Positions 47,477-58,679 of a DNA stretch of 64,000 nt are shown here, one piece after another (position 1 is the first letter of the stretch; each line of letters opens with the position of its first letter). Source of the stretch: Anisodus tanguticus (lineage: Eukaryota; Streptophyta; Magnoliopsida; Solanales; Solanaceae); the NCBI GenBank assembly GCA_034509755.1, contig CM067547.1, positions 47,642,859 to 47,706,858 of the forward strand, written 5' to 3'. The notes beneath the pieces were generated by a model, which ran no database searches, was not told where the DNA came from, and saw nothing but the letters and a program-made list of their open reading frames with translations. The position numbers were made by a program, and so were the translations under genes.

Positions 47477-48282
47477 TAGGGATGGCAACAGATCGGATCT
47501 GGACCGGATCCTACTAGATCCAGATCCAGATCCGTTTTTCATACCTGAATCCAGATCCATCGGGTCCATAAAAATCATATCCAAATCCGGATCCATCGGA
47601 TTCACCGGGTCCACAGATCGGATCTGGATCCACATGTAAAAAAATTTGCCTTGCTAAGAATTATTTTTGAACTGACAAACGATTTTTACTTAGCTAACAA
47701 TTTACTGTGTTTGAAATGTTCATATGAGATATTTTGTTCGTTGTCTCATTTTGATTGTGAGTTATTAATTGAAAATGTTGGAAAATGACAATAGTTGTGG
47801 AAAATGTTGACTAGTATTTCCACAATGCAAAACTTGCATGTGCTTGGAATCTTCACAAATGAAGTGAATATAATTTTAACTACTTGTCTATGGAGATGTT
47901 AGTCATTCACTAATATAACATTGATTTTATTATCGAAGTTACCTCTTTATTTTTTGGTTTTTGAGTTAACGCGGGGATAAATTAAACTTGTTATGAAAAA
48001 AAAAACTTGCAAGGATGTGCTTAGCAATTTTAAGAAAATACTTATAAAATTACACTCTATGTATATATTTAATAAAAAAATGGATCCACGAATCGGATCT
48101 GGATCGGATACGGATCTCAAATACAAGATTCAGATCCAGATCCAGATCCAGATCCGATCCGTCAGAAATGGATCCGGGTCCGATCCGGATCCGTCGGGTC
48201 CAAATTTTGAAGATCCATATCCTATAAAACGGATCTGGATCCACCGGATCCGGACCGGGTCCAGGATCCAATGCCATCTCTA
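47477..48282. mobile_element. Non-autonomous hAT element with GGATC-rich ends
   Basis: TAGGGATGGCAAC at the left and ATGCCATCTCTA at the right are terminal inverted repeats. The 8-bp duplication GGTCCGAC is perfect (47469-47476, 48283-48290). Both subterminal regions (47490-47640 and 48080-48275) are dense arrays of GGATCC, GATCCAGATCC and GATCCGGATCC, a likely transposase-binding landscape. The ~440-base centre is AT-rich. Open frames in the repeat arrays (DPDP-type peptides) are artefacts of the repeat. Confidence 0.93.
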
Positions 48283-48828
48283 GGTCCGACTAAATTCATA
48301 TTAGCGCCGGAAAGTCTCATATTGGGAGTACTCTAACAAAGGCAATTTCATACTCAAAACTGGAACCCGAAACCTGTATTTAAGAATGAAGGAATTTCAC
48401 GTACATATACCGTCAAATTAGGTTTTTTTAATAATAATAATAACTACACTAATAACAATAATAATTGTGATTGTAATAAGGGAATGGTCAAATTTACCCT
48501 CCAACTATGTTTTATAGTTTAACATTGCTCTCCGTCAAACTTTGGGATTAAACCCTTCCCGTTAGCAAACTTATTAAATTTGTCCTCAGCCGAATGAATT
48601 TCTGATTTGGACTTCACGTAGACACCACGTAGGCTCCCACACGGACACCTAAAACATTATCACTACTAACTTGAATTAACACCCACTTTCCACTCTATGT
48701 GTAAACACTCTTCATCCTTGTTTCCACCTCCATTGTGAGTCCCCCTCCAACCCCACCGCCTCCATCATTCGCCCCGCCGTTGTCGGAATCACCCCAGCGG
48801 AGACATCAACTTTCAACTTAGTCAGAAG

Positions 48829-50174
48829 TGTTGGTACTCTATTGTACTTTATAAAGCAGTACGGGAAGTAATTAACTAATACAATTGTTCGAAAGGATAG
48901 ATAAATGGTCAATCTTCAAAACTGCCGCAAGCTTGTTATGTCTTGAATCTTGATAACCTTGCAAGGCCAATGTTGAGAACTGCCGCAAGCTTGTTGTGTC
49001 TTGAATCTTGATATCCTGAAATCAAGAAACAACTAAATCGGATGGTTACAACGTTGTGTGTTGAGTCGAGGAATTGCCCTCTATCCTTAAGACAAGATTT
49101 GCCCCGTATATATGCTTTTACGTTAGTGGGCAATAGTCTCCCAAGATAAAACAACACTTTAATCTCAACGCTACAAAGCCAATAGGTTGAGCCTGGCGAA
49201 GAAAACAAATATGACTCGACTTGCTGAAGATATGGAATAGGAAGGAAGAGTTTCTCTTTACTCTTCTCTTTTGTCTCTGTGTATATAGTGTGTCTCTGTA
49301 GTGTATATCTTGTGTATACGTGAGGGTTTGGTCACTATTTTTCACTTCTGTTTTGCAGTCTATTTCGTGACTATTTTTCAGTCTGTTTTTGGTGTTTTTC
49401 CAGTGTGTTTCACTGTCCCGAATTGAGCCAAATGAGGCTCAATATATAGCATGTAGGAGGGCAGCCCAACAGCCATAAACAAGGCTGTAATGGCCATTAA
49501 GTGAGGGTTGTTAATGGCATTAGAGAGGCTGATTTATGGGTGGTTTAAGGTCATGAATGAGGCTGCTCAATTGCCCAAGTAATGGGCTGTTAATGGAGAG
49601 TTAATTAGCCAAGTAATGGCTGGTTAATGCTCCAAAACGCAGTGCCTTCCGTCACCTTCCCAGAAACTCTGAGGACCCAAACTGTACATATGAAAGAATT
49701 CAGGTCCAAACTGTACATATGAAACTTCAAGGATCAAACTGTACATTTGGCAAAATTCTCTGGTCCAAAAAGATAATATCAGAAAGTCCCCATAGCCCAC
49801 AGCCCACTACCCGTGACCCGTGACCCGAGCCCGAGACCGGACCGGACCGGACGTTCGGGACGGGCGGGCGGCGGCGGCGCGCGTGTGGGCTTAGCCATGA
49901 ACCCAAGCACATCTAGGTCTTCCCTCCTTTAAACACATGGGATACCCCTTGGGGTCCCAAACCCTTTACCAATTTGAGACTTATATAGAGAGCAATTCTT
50001 CCTATTCCCACCGATGTGGTAGATTTGTCCCACACCACATTTCCATGCCTCAAACACCTTACTTCGTGGACCAATATCTTTTTCATTTCTCAACAAAATT
50101 AGACGATTCTTGGCCCTACGGTCATCTACTCACTTAGTAGTTCATGCATGTTCGAAGAGACAAGGTCTCCAACA
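48829..50174. other. LTR-like block inside the Pack-MULE
   Basis: It begins TGTTGG and ends CCAACA and interrupts the captured DNA. It has a duplicated AACTGCCGCAAGCTTGTT motif (48920, 48978), TTAATGG-rich repeats (49480-49630) and a GC-rich island (49805-49895). No target duplication was found, so a solo LTR is only a possibility. Confidence 0.35.
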
Positions 50175-50240
50175 TGCGGAACACTAGTGTTTAATTCATC
50201 AAAGATGGGTGGATGGGTGGACGCATCTCCCCGCCAAAGG

Positions 50241-50703
50241 TTAATTTCCAACAAGAAGTGGGTAAGATTGTACATCAAATTTCGCCGAATATGTTGTGTC
50301 CTACCACCGTCGATCTTCCCGATGGGAATAAACACAAGACCCACCGGCTCACCGGAGTAACTGAACTGATGCGAGCTTTCGTAATGAGTGAACTTATCGC
50401 GATTTGGGTTTCTAACGTAGACGTACCGGAATAAGGTGAAGTTAACGGTATCATTCGTAACGGATAAAGTTGGGAACCGTTCGGCTTCGACAACGATTTT
50501 AGGAGATTTGGGTTTGAAGAAGAAGAAGTAAGCGACAACAATGGCACGACTTCGACGGTGATTTTAGGAGATTTGGGTTTGAAGAGGAAGAAGTAAGCGA
50601 CAACAATGACTGCAATGATAAAGATGAGGAAAACAGTAGCACAAATATATGAAGTAAAATTTGTGCGGCCTCTACTAGGTTTAGATCTATAAGGATCATA
50701 CAT
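50241..50703 (-). pseudogene. Captured LEA_2/NHL-family gene fragment
   Basis: On the minus strand: MYDPYRSKPSRGRTNF, a transmembrane stretch (ICATVFLIFIIAVIVVAYFF), then FKPKSPKI, DTVNFTLFRYVYVRNPNR, FTHYESSHQFSYSG, VGLVFIPIGKIDGGRTQ and SAKFDVQSYPLLVGN followed by TAA at 50241-50243. This order is that of NDR1/HIN1-like LEA_2 membrane proteins. About 75 bases are tandemly duplicated (GATTTTAGGAGATTTGGGTT twice near 50500-50590), which shifts the frame between the two copies of FKPKSPKI; a second shift precedes SAKFDV. The C-terminal third is absent. It sits between MULE inverted repeats. Confidence 0.82.
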
Positions 50704-51784
50704 GGCTAAAGATTTAATTTTTCAATTGTAATTTGAACCCCAGCTGAGAAAATTCAGTGCGAAGAATGTGGAATAGTTATGAAACCTACAACTCCATCAT
50801 CAATAAGCTCACCCATAAAACCTTGGCCCGACATGGGAACTCGTCATTACCGGTCGTTCGGTGGTCAAATCCGACGGCGACAACTGGCAGGAAACGGAAA
50901 GGGATGAGAGGGAGATGAAGTGGAGGTGTTGGTGGTGAATTGGTTGTACAATGGTGGAGTTCGACGGAGCTCCGACATGGGAACTCGTCGGAGCTCGCCT
51001 GGAGATGGCAGAGGTCCGCTGGAGAAGAAGCAACGGTGAGGGTAACTGGTATGAGTTACAGGTTAAAAGATCCATGTAGGAGCCTACATGGCATCTACGT
51101 GGATCCGGCGTGGATTCCAAGTCAGAATTCCATCCGGCTGAGGGCAAATTTAATAAGTTTGCTAACAAGAAGGGTAAATTTGATCCCAAAGTTTGACGGA
51201 GGGCAATGTTAAACTATAAAGTATAGTTGAAGGACAAATTTAACCCTTTTTCTTGTAATAATAACAACAACAATAATAGTAATAGTACATCCAAATAACT
51301 TGGTCCTAACAGTTGTCACCATCAAGTTTAGTACCCCTACTTCTTTGAAAAAATCTGTAATAAAGAAGAACGACAATCTCTGAAAAGGAAGAGCAAATTT
51401 TCTTGATTATACACGATCAAACAGAAAGTTTATCCAACGTGAAATTAAATCATATAAGCAAAATCTTAGTTTATTTTAAATTTCTAAATTATGATAAAAT
51501 ATTAAATCTTATAATTTAATCAAACTTAAAATTTTATATTTGGAAGAATTATTAGTTATTGAAGGTTATACGTTGCGATCAATATTACATACTATCCTGT
51601 GATTTATGTCAACAAACACTTTACAAAAACAATAAAACTAAGTGAAAAGTTGAAAGTTAACCTCGAATAACTACTTTGAAAGGATCCTCCCATTATTTCT
51701 CGCAGACACAAAGCCCAACAAACATTATTATCTCCAATCTCCATCATAAAGTTTATTTACGTATTGCTCAACTATAGATCCCAT

Positions 51785-52406
51785 CAGAGCCGTCCAAGGG
51801 GCGATCGAGGCGGCGGCGCCGCACAGGCCCCCCGGCGGGGCCTCCGTCCCAAAATTTTTATTTTTCTTTTATTGATTTCAACTATTAAGATATATAGTAA
51901 AAATGTTTTCAATCTTATCAGTGATAGTTGTAGCCTAGTGATTGAAGGCTCTCTTCAAAAGATTTCTATAGTAATAGGTTGTGTGTTCGAATCCAATGAG
52001 CAACAAAAAACTTTTTTTTATCACAAAATCAGATTTGGCCCCAAGTCCCAACCAGTCGGCCCAAGTCCCAATTCAGAGTGAATTTCTAGACATTCTTAAT
52101 TATGAAAGATTGCTCGATGACTTTGCAAATAAAAATGCAAGAAGATCAATTTTGTATGTCTAATGTAATGATAGTTTTTCTTTTAAATTTTTCATGTAAT
52201 GACATTAAGGTATCTCTTTCGTAGCATTATTGTATTGAATTTGAAAACGTTGAATCGAATATAGTGTTTACTATACATTTATTTGATGTTTTGATCAATA
52301 TTTTTTTTAATATTGATTAATTAGTTAATTTTATTTTTTCATGTGAATAAAAATAGTCTCTTTTTGTTTCTCGCACCGAACCCTTAAAAGTATAGAAACG
52401 GCACTG
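51785..52406. mobile_element. hAT-derived element (CAGAGCCGTCC type)
   Basis: CAGAGCCGTCC at the left and ACGGCACTG at the right are short inverted ends, with GATCCCAT and GATCCATC outside, a near-match to an 8-bp duplication. A GC-rich segment GGCGGCGGCGCCGC near 51810 is followed by GGGGCCTCCGTCCCAAAATT. No transposase frame survives. Confidence 0.6.
51928..52022 (+). mobile_element. tRNA-like module inside hAT-derived element
   Basis: TAGCCTAGTGATTGAAGGC resembles a Pol III A box and GTGTTCGAATCCAA a B box, about 45 bases apart, followed by A- and T-runs. It is either an old SINE or a normal part of this element family. Confidence 0.45.
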
Positions 52407-52716
52407 GATCCATCGATGCTTGGAACATGAAAAAAATACCTAAAAGGAAAAATAAAGAAGTAAATATTCAACAACAAAATTTAATTCATCGAATTAGATT
52501 AACATAAGATTCTTCATCTTAATCTTCTCTCAAGCCGTCACAACAGAATTTGGAAGAAAAACCAAACCAAACGAAGAATGAACTAAAACCACCAAACAAC
52601 AATGTTAAGCACAAAAAAATTAACAGCCCATCTTATTTAGGCATCAAAATCTAGAGGTAGTATTTAATTAGGATCTTATTTCTATTACTTATGCCAAAAT
52701 AATTTAATATAGGAAA

Positions 52717-52868
52717 AAATAAATAAAGAAAATTGATCACTAAAATTGTACACAATAGTTACGACATGGCCATGTTAGGTACATTTAGTGAAAAATAAAT
52801 AAATAAAATTGATCACTAAAATTGTACACAATAGTTACGACATGGCCATGTTAGGTACATGTTTAGTG
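52717..52868 (+). repeat. 76-bp tandem duplication
   Basis: Two nearly identical units containing AAAATTGATCACTAAAATTG and GTTACGACATGGCCATGTTA lie head to tail. Confidence 0.92.
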
Positions 52869-53466
52869 TATTTGTTTTAGGATTCTAATATTAGAATTGT
52901 AGTCAAATATCAATTATTCGATTCAGAGTTCTAGACTACTTTATCCAATATGAAATAGTTTTACTAAAGAATATTTTAGCTTTTGGAGGGTATAAAAGTC
53001 GTTCAATATTTGAAGGATATTTTGGTAAATCAATATTTATATTCGTGCTTTAAAATTAGTGTTATTTTTATATCAAAATTCTAGTATAGCTTATATATAT
53101 AAAAAAAAAAAGTAGAATTGATTAATCAAATTATAATTCTTACTATATTTTTAAGATTAAAATTCAGAAGTATCCTCGTTTTAAACCAACCGAACCTAAC
53201 CAATAATCCTTTTCTGCATAAGGTAGCTGGTTGCAGAGGAGTTATTTTAGGCCCCACAAACTGTATTAACACCTTATTTGGATGGTTGTTACTTATTGTA
53301 TTAAATATAATGTTTGTTAGGATAATTACTTAAATTTTGTTATATCGTATTGTTAAATTCATTGCTATGTAACGATGAGAAATTTCATTTTGTGTGACAA
53401 TCAATTTAGTGTTTAAAAAACAATACAGTGCTATGTAATACAACACGTACTGTATGGGAAAATTTT

Positions 53467-54066
53467 TGTATAAGACAGTTGTACGAAGTATAATGTGACA
53501 CGTGGAGTACGATGTTGAGTCAAATCCAAGCCAGCCTAAGACGTTGTTGGTAAGATACAAACAGTATCGGGAGCGGCATGTGCACAGGTGGTACTGACAA
53601 TTCAGAAGGTCAGAAGGACTGTTTGAATTATAACGGAAGACGTTACCGAACCGGTCGTACGCCTTCTAGCGGAGTCATAAAGGCATTTATGGAGATAATA
53701 ATTGCCTAATTATTACAACATTCATTCTCCTGTGTTAATTAGAGCATATTTCGTGGGTTGTGTATTCGTGTGGCTCATGTATAAATAGGACACATAACTC
53801 CATTGTAAGAGGATCAGATTCAAGTTATTACAAGATACTGACTCATTCTCTCTCGATTATTATGCTTTCATACAAGTGTCGTGACTTTTCTCAAAAGCTA
53901 CCACACGGCTCAAGCTAATCATTACTTTTACTTGTCTTATTATTATTATTATTATTTATTTATTTACATTATATTTTATCTAGAGTTATTATCAAATCGG
54001 CCACTTGAGATTCACGTGTTCTTGACCACGTATACAAATTCAATTGTACAGTTTTACAAGTAAACA
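53467..54066 (+). repeat. 5' LTR of Tat element
   Basis: TGTATAAGACAG to AAGTAAACA. It contains a TATAAATA at 53780-53787 and aligns with the 3' LTR start at 63783. Confidence 0.87.
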
Positions 54067-54067
54067 G

Positions 54068-54087
54068 TTTGGCGCCCACTGTGGGGC
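54068..54087 (+). other. Primer-binding site of Tat element
   Basis: TTTGGCGCCCACTGTGGGG one base after the LTR end. TGGCGCCCACNGTGGGGC is the usual primer site of Tat-type elements in Solanaceae. Confidence 0.8.
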
Positions 54088-54175
54088 ATGAATAATTGTG
54101 GTGTCACAAGTTACCCCTTTCTACTAATCTAATTTTCTTTTCAAGTTTTGTTTTTTGTTCAAAACAAACAAATGA

Positions 54176-55740
54176 CATGAATCGTAGAACACGAAAGCAG
54201 TCGCAACATCGGGGACAACACAACCAACGTCCCGCTCGGACTGGATGATTTGCTGATAGGAACCACGATACTAGAGGACCCAATGTTTGCAGACGGAGCC
54301 ACTACTGGAGTCAGACAGACTCGTCATAAGGATGTTCTCAATGATGAAATGCCCGAAGAAGCCATACAAAATCTAAGGGGGGCAGAATGCCGCTATGAGC
54401 GAACAATTGGAACGCTTGATGTGGTTTCACACAGAATACATGTCCAAGAATGTTGGTAGTACTCCAACAGACGAACCGACACCTTCACCAAATGTTAATG
54501 GATAAAGCGAGAATGATCAGGGTAGATCAAGAAATGATGGAGCCTCAAAGAGCAAAGCCGTTCCTGAAAATTCTTTCCAAGAACAGGTTTTGAAATTTAT
54601 GAAGGACATGAAGAACAAAGTAGATACCAACACAGAAAAGGCAGAGAAAAATGCCAAGGAGTTCGGCACCAGCTAAATCAAATATCGGGAGCCCCTCTTG
54701 TGGTTGAAAGGTCGGATGCAAAAATATATATTCAGTTGGTGTATAAGCCAGAGGCTACGCCCGAACTGATCCCCAAAAGGATCAAAATTCCATTTGTAGC
54801 CAAGTATGATGTCACTACTAATCCACATGAGCATATAACGACCTATACTACTTCCGTAAAAGAAAATGATTTAAGAAAACACGAAATAAAATCGGTTCTA
54901 ATAAAAACGTTTTCTGAAACACTTGCTAAGAGAGCATTGACATGGTATTCACTCCTCCCTGAGCATTCAACTGGATCATTCGCCTAGCTCGCCGACATGT
55001 TCATAAAAGCTCATACAGGGGCTTGAAAGATGAAGACTCGCAAGACATATATTTTTGGCATTGCATAAGGAGAAAAAAACTCCTTAGGGACTTCGTTTAC
55101 CAGTTCCAGAAAGAGCTTATGTTGCTACCCACAGTCCTGGACGAGTGGGCTACAGAGGTATTCATAAAGGGTCTAAATCCTTTAAGATTCAGACGCTTTG
55201 CGGAAACTCAAGGAGAATCTCTTGGAATTCCAAGCTACAACCTGGGAAGACATACACAACCAGTATGAGTCCAAGATCCGGATAGAAGATGATATGTTGG
55301 GGACTCAGGCCGGAAGTATTTTTGAAAAGTCAGACAAAGAAGCAGGAGCAGACCGGAATTCCTCAAAGAACAATTTTCAAACTTATCCTGCTCCCGAAAA
55401 GCAAGGCGGCGGACAAAGTTTTCAAAAGGCAAATAATAAGGGCGGATCCGGATGAAGTAACCAAGGATTGGTGAATTTTGACAAAGGGAAATCATATAAC
55501 TCTATAAGGTGTCGAATACCCGAAATTGTCTGAGTATAAATTTAATATAAATGATGATCAGATGGTGGCGGTACTGAGAACTTATCCAGCATCCCGGCCT
55601 CTGAAGCCATTACAGTCTGATCCTAGTAAAAGAGATCAGTCTGTCTGGTGCGATTTCCACGACAATTACGAGCATAAAAATGCAAATTGTAGACATCTGC
55701 GAGAAGAGATGGAACGAATGCTAAGCAGTGGCCACCTCTG
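54176..55740 (+). pseudogene. Tat-type Gag, multiply frameshifted
   Basis: Starting with MNRRTRKQSQHRG at 54176, later frames give KIPFVAKYDVTTNPHEHITT, LAKRALTWYSLLPEHS, RDFVYQFQKELMLLP, EVFIKGLNPLRFR and FHDNYEHKNANCRHLREEME, in the order expected for Gag with its C-terminal region. At least five frame changes or stops interrupt it. Confidence 0.86.
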
Positions 55741-55778
55741 AGAATATTTGAGCGAAAGAGCTCGCAACAATTATGAGT

Positions 55779-56323
55779 GGAGACCCCCATTGAAGACAAA
55801 CCTAATCCGGCCGCACCACCTCATGTTATAAACATGATCTATGGTGGGTCAATGATTGCCGCTATATCATTCACCACAGCTAAGAAGACAAAAATATCGG
55901 TAACCGGGAGATTCCTGACCAGCATACTATCACGTTCACCGAAGAAGATGTTGCCGGAGTGATCTTCTCTCACAACGATGCCTTGGTGATCACGGTGTCT
56001 ATTGATTGTTACCAGGTGAAGAGAGATTTGATCGATCCTGGGAGCTTGACTAATATTACTCGGCTAAAGGAAGTAGAAGAAATGAATATGGCAGATAAAA
56101 TAGTCCCGGATGCCAGAACCCTCTCAAGTTTCAATATGTCAATTGAGACCACGAAGGGGGAAGTAGACCTACTGATGGATGTAATGAGAGTCATTAATAT
56201 GGTGACATTTTATGTCATTGATGGTGACATGAGATATAATACAATATTCAGGAGGCCTTGGATACATGATATGAAGGCGATCATATCAACACTGCACTTG
56301 TTGGTAAAATTCCATATACCATA
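55779..56323 (+). pseudogene. Tat-type aspartic protease region
   Basis: Key parts are INMIYGG near 55830, FSHNDALVITVSIDCYQVKR, DLIDPGSLTNI (the active-site D-x-G: Asp-Pro-Gly here, usual for this lineage) and FYVIDGDMRYNTIFRRPWIH. The stretch 55959-56323 is open for 121 codons. Confidence 0.85.
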
Positions 56324-56628
56324 AGGGATTTAGCAAATCCTATGAGAAATAGCCCATTGCCAGGGAGATGTTCATCATAGAAGAACCAGATGGGGTAATA
56401 TATCCCAAATAGCAATTACAAGAAATAGAGCCGATATCGGTAGATGTTCAACAAGCTCCGCCAGCAGAGTCAGAATCAACCTATCCAGAGGAGGAGTTTT
56501 CGAACCGATACCAGGTACCTAGATATTTCTAAATACCAGACGAGTCAGATGCCACCAAATCCATTATAGAGTAACTTGAGCAAATTGCACTACATCCAGA
56601 TACTCCCGACAGGAAGGTATACCTGGGC

Positions 56629-57660
56629 ATGGGGTTAGCCTCAGTGCTCAGGAGTTTAATTCTTAAATATCTTACATCTAACGTTGATTGCTTTGCATGG
56701 TCTCATAAATATCTTACATCTAACGTTGATTGCTTTGCATGGTCTCATGAAGATATGATAGGCATCCCTCCAGGAGTCACAACTCATAAGTTGGGTCTGG
56801 ATCTCAGTTTATCTCTTGTACAACAAAAAATGGCTAATCGCCGAATTCCACAACAGGTTTGTTAAATAAGAGGTAGCTAGATTACTCAATATAGGGTCAT
56901 TCAGGGAAGTAAAGTACCCGGACTTGTTAGCAAACATAGTTGTAGTACCTAAAAAGGGGAACAAATTTAGAATGTACATTAATTATAAAGATTTGAACAA
57001 AAACATATCCTAAAGACTAATTTCCGTTGCCGAACATAAATCAAATGATCGATACCACAGCCAGACACGAGATAATAAGTTTTCTCGATGCATATTCCAG
57101 GTATAACCAAATAAGGATGCACCCGAAAGACCAAGAGAAAACATCTTTTTAACTACTTTTAGTACTTACTGTTTAATGTTATGCCTTTTGGACTAAAAAA
57201 TATTAGAGCTACATATCAAAGATTAGTAAATAAAATATTTGAATAATAAATAAGAAAGACAATGGAAGTATATATAGATGATATGCTTGTTAAAAGTATT
57301 TATGCAGAGGACCATTTAAGTCATTTGCAGGAAACCTTTGAGATGCCGAGGAAGTATAATATGAAGTTAAACCCCGAGAAATGCGTTTTTGGGGTGGGCT
57401 CTAGAAATTTTTTGGGTTTCTTGGTTTCTCAAAGAGGAATCGAGATAAACCCTGATAAAATAAAAGCTATCAAAGACATTCCAAACACACTGGAAGATGT
57501 GAAAGTAGCTCAACGTTTGACCGAGCGCATAGCGACTTTGAGCAGGTTTATCTCCCAATCATCAGAAAAGTGTCACAGGTTCTTTTCACTTCTAAAGAAG
57601 AAGAACAATTTTGTTTGGACGTCCGAATGCCAACAAGCTCTACGAGACCTGAACAATTAC
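56629..57660 (+). pseudogene. Tat-type reverse transcriptase, broken
   Basis: From the N-terminal DCFAWSHEDMIGIPP through VVVPKKGNKFRMYINYKDLN, FLDAYSRYNQIRMHP, the catalytic VYIDDMLVKS (57262 onward) and MKLNPEKCVFGVGSRNFLGF. Frame changes lie between 56865 and 57260; 57262-57984 is a 240-codon open frame. Confidence 0.87.
56665..56748 (+). repeat. Perfect 42-bp tandem duplication in RT N-terminus
   Basis: The unit beginning AAATATCTTACATCTAACGT occurs twice without a mismatch (56665-56706, 56707-56748), doubling the peptide KYLTSNVDCFAWSH in frame. Confidence 0.97.
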
Positions 57661-58080
57661 TTATCTAAGTCCTCCGTTAATGTCAAAACTAAAAGACGGA
57701 GAATAATTACTCATATATCTTACGGTTTCAGAGGTAGCGATAAGTGCAGTTCTGGTTCGGGAAAAAAAGGTAAACAATATCATGTCTATTATGTAAGTAG
57801 AGTAATGTTAGGATCCGAGACTCAGTACCCGTTACTCGAAAGACTGGCTTTTGCCTTAGTTATGTCATCGCTAAAGCTTCAACCTTATTTTCAATGTCAC
57901 CCAATTGTCATAGTAACCACGTTACCACTTAATAATGAGTTACACAAGACCGAGCTTTTCGGGCCCCGGCTAAATGGGTGGTAAAGTTAAGTGAATTTGA
58001 CATTGAATATAGACCTCAGACTGCGATAAAGTCTCAAGTCCTTACATATTTTATGGTCGATTTTAGTCGGGGAGTAACCC
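57600..58080 (+). pseudogene. Tat-type RNase H (first copy)
   Basis: NFVWTSECQQALRDLNNYL, YVSRVMLGSETQYPLLERLA and FDIEYRPQTAIKSQVL follow RT as expected. The segment between contains frame damage, so the first catalytic Asp is not clear. Confidence 0.8.
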
Positions 58081-58189
58081 CACAGGTGAAAAAAAGGCTA
58101 TCTTGGTCTCGAGGCCTGCCCCCGGGATCTGGACACTCTACACAGATAGTGCCTCCAACATCAAGGAGCCTCGCCTGTGAGTAGTATTG

Positions 58190-58560
58190 TAAACTCCCAT
58201 CGATGAAATTTTAAGGCAAGCAATTTATAGTACTCCATTAACTAACAATGAAGCCGAGTATAAGGCTTTGATTGCAGGTTTGGAACTAGCCTGGGGCCTA
58301 GGCTCCCATATTGTTGAGGTCAAGTGTGACTCGCTGCTAGTAGTGAACCAAATCCACGGGGTGTTTGAGGCCAAAGAAGAACGCGTGTCAATATACCTCG
58401 AGAAGGCTCTAAAGCTTTTGTCTCGGTTTTAAGAATAGATGGTGGTGCACATACCCCAGGAAGAGAATATAGAGGCATATGCATTTGCAAACTTAGGCTC
58501 CAGCACAGAGGCCGATGGTTCAAAAATTGAGTTGGTTGTTTAGCTATTGCATTCTGCACT
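58190..58560 (+). pseudogene. Second, archaeal-type RNase H
   Basis: AIYSTPLTNNEAEYKALIAG (catalytic Glu in NNEAEY) and LGSHIVEVKCDSLLVVNQI (catalytic Asp in CDS) are the hallmarks of the extra RNase H that Tat elements carry before integrase. Confidence 0.85.
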
Positions 58561-58679
58561 GGATCCCGTTGGTTACGACGATGTGAATTTAACCAACCTA
58601 ACTTAAGACTGGAGGAATGAGTTCTTGGACTACCTCATAAATGAAAATCTCTCGGAGGACCCGAAGGCATCCAGAGCTC

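Larger units (their letters stand above)
48480..51252. mobile_element. Mutator-like element carrying captured gene DNA (Pack-MULE)
   Basis: Inverted repeats of about 185 bases lie at 48480-48665 and 51065-51252, sharing TATAGTTTAACATTGC, CCGTCAAACTTTGGGAT and TTAGCAAACTTATTAAATTT. The 9-bp target duplication TTGTAATAA is perfect (48471-48479, 51253-51261). Inside are a fragment of a LEA_2/NHL gene, short GC-rich frames, and a 1.35-kb LTR-like block. There is no transposase, so it is non-autonomous. Confidence 0.88.

Noticed and set aside
48050..48283. Asp/Pro- and Ile/Gln-rich frames on both strands
   Set aside because: Produced by GGATCC-type repeats at the end of a hAT MITE.
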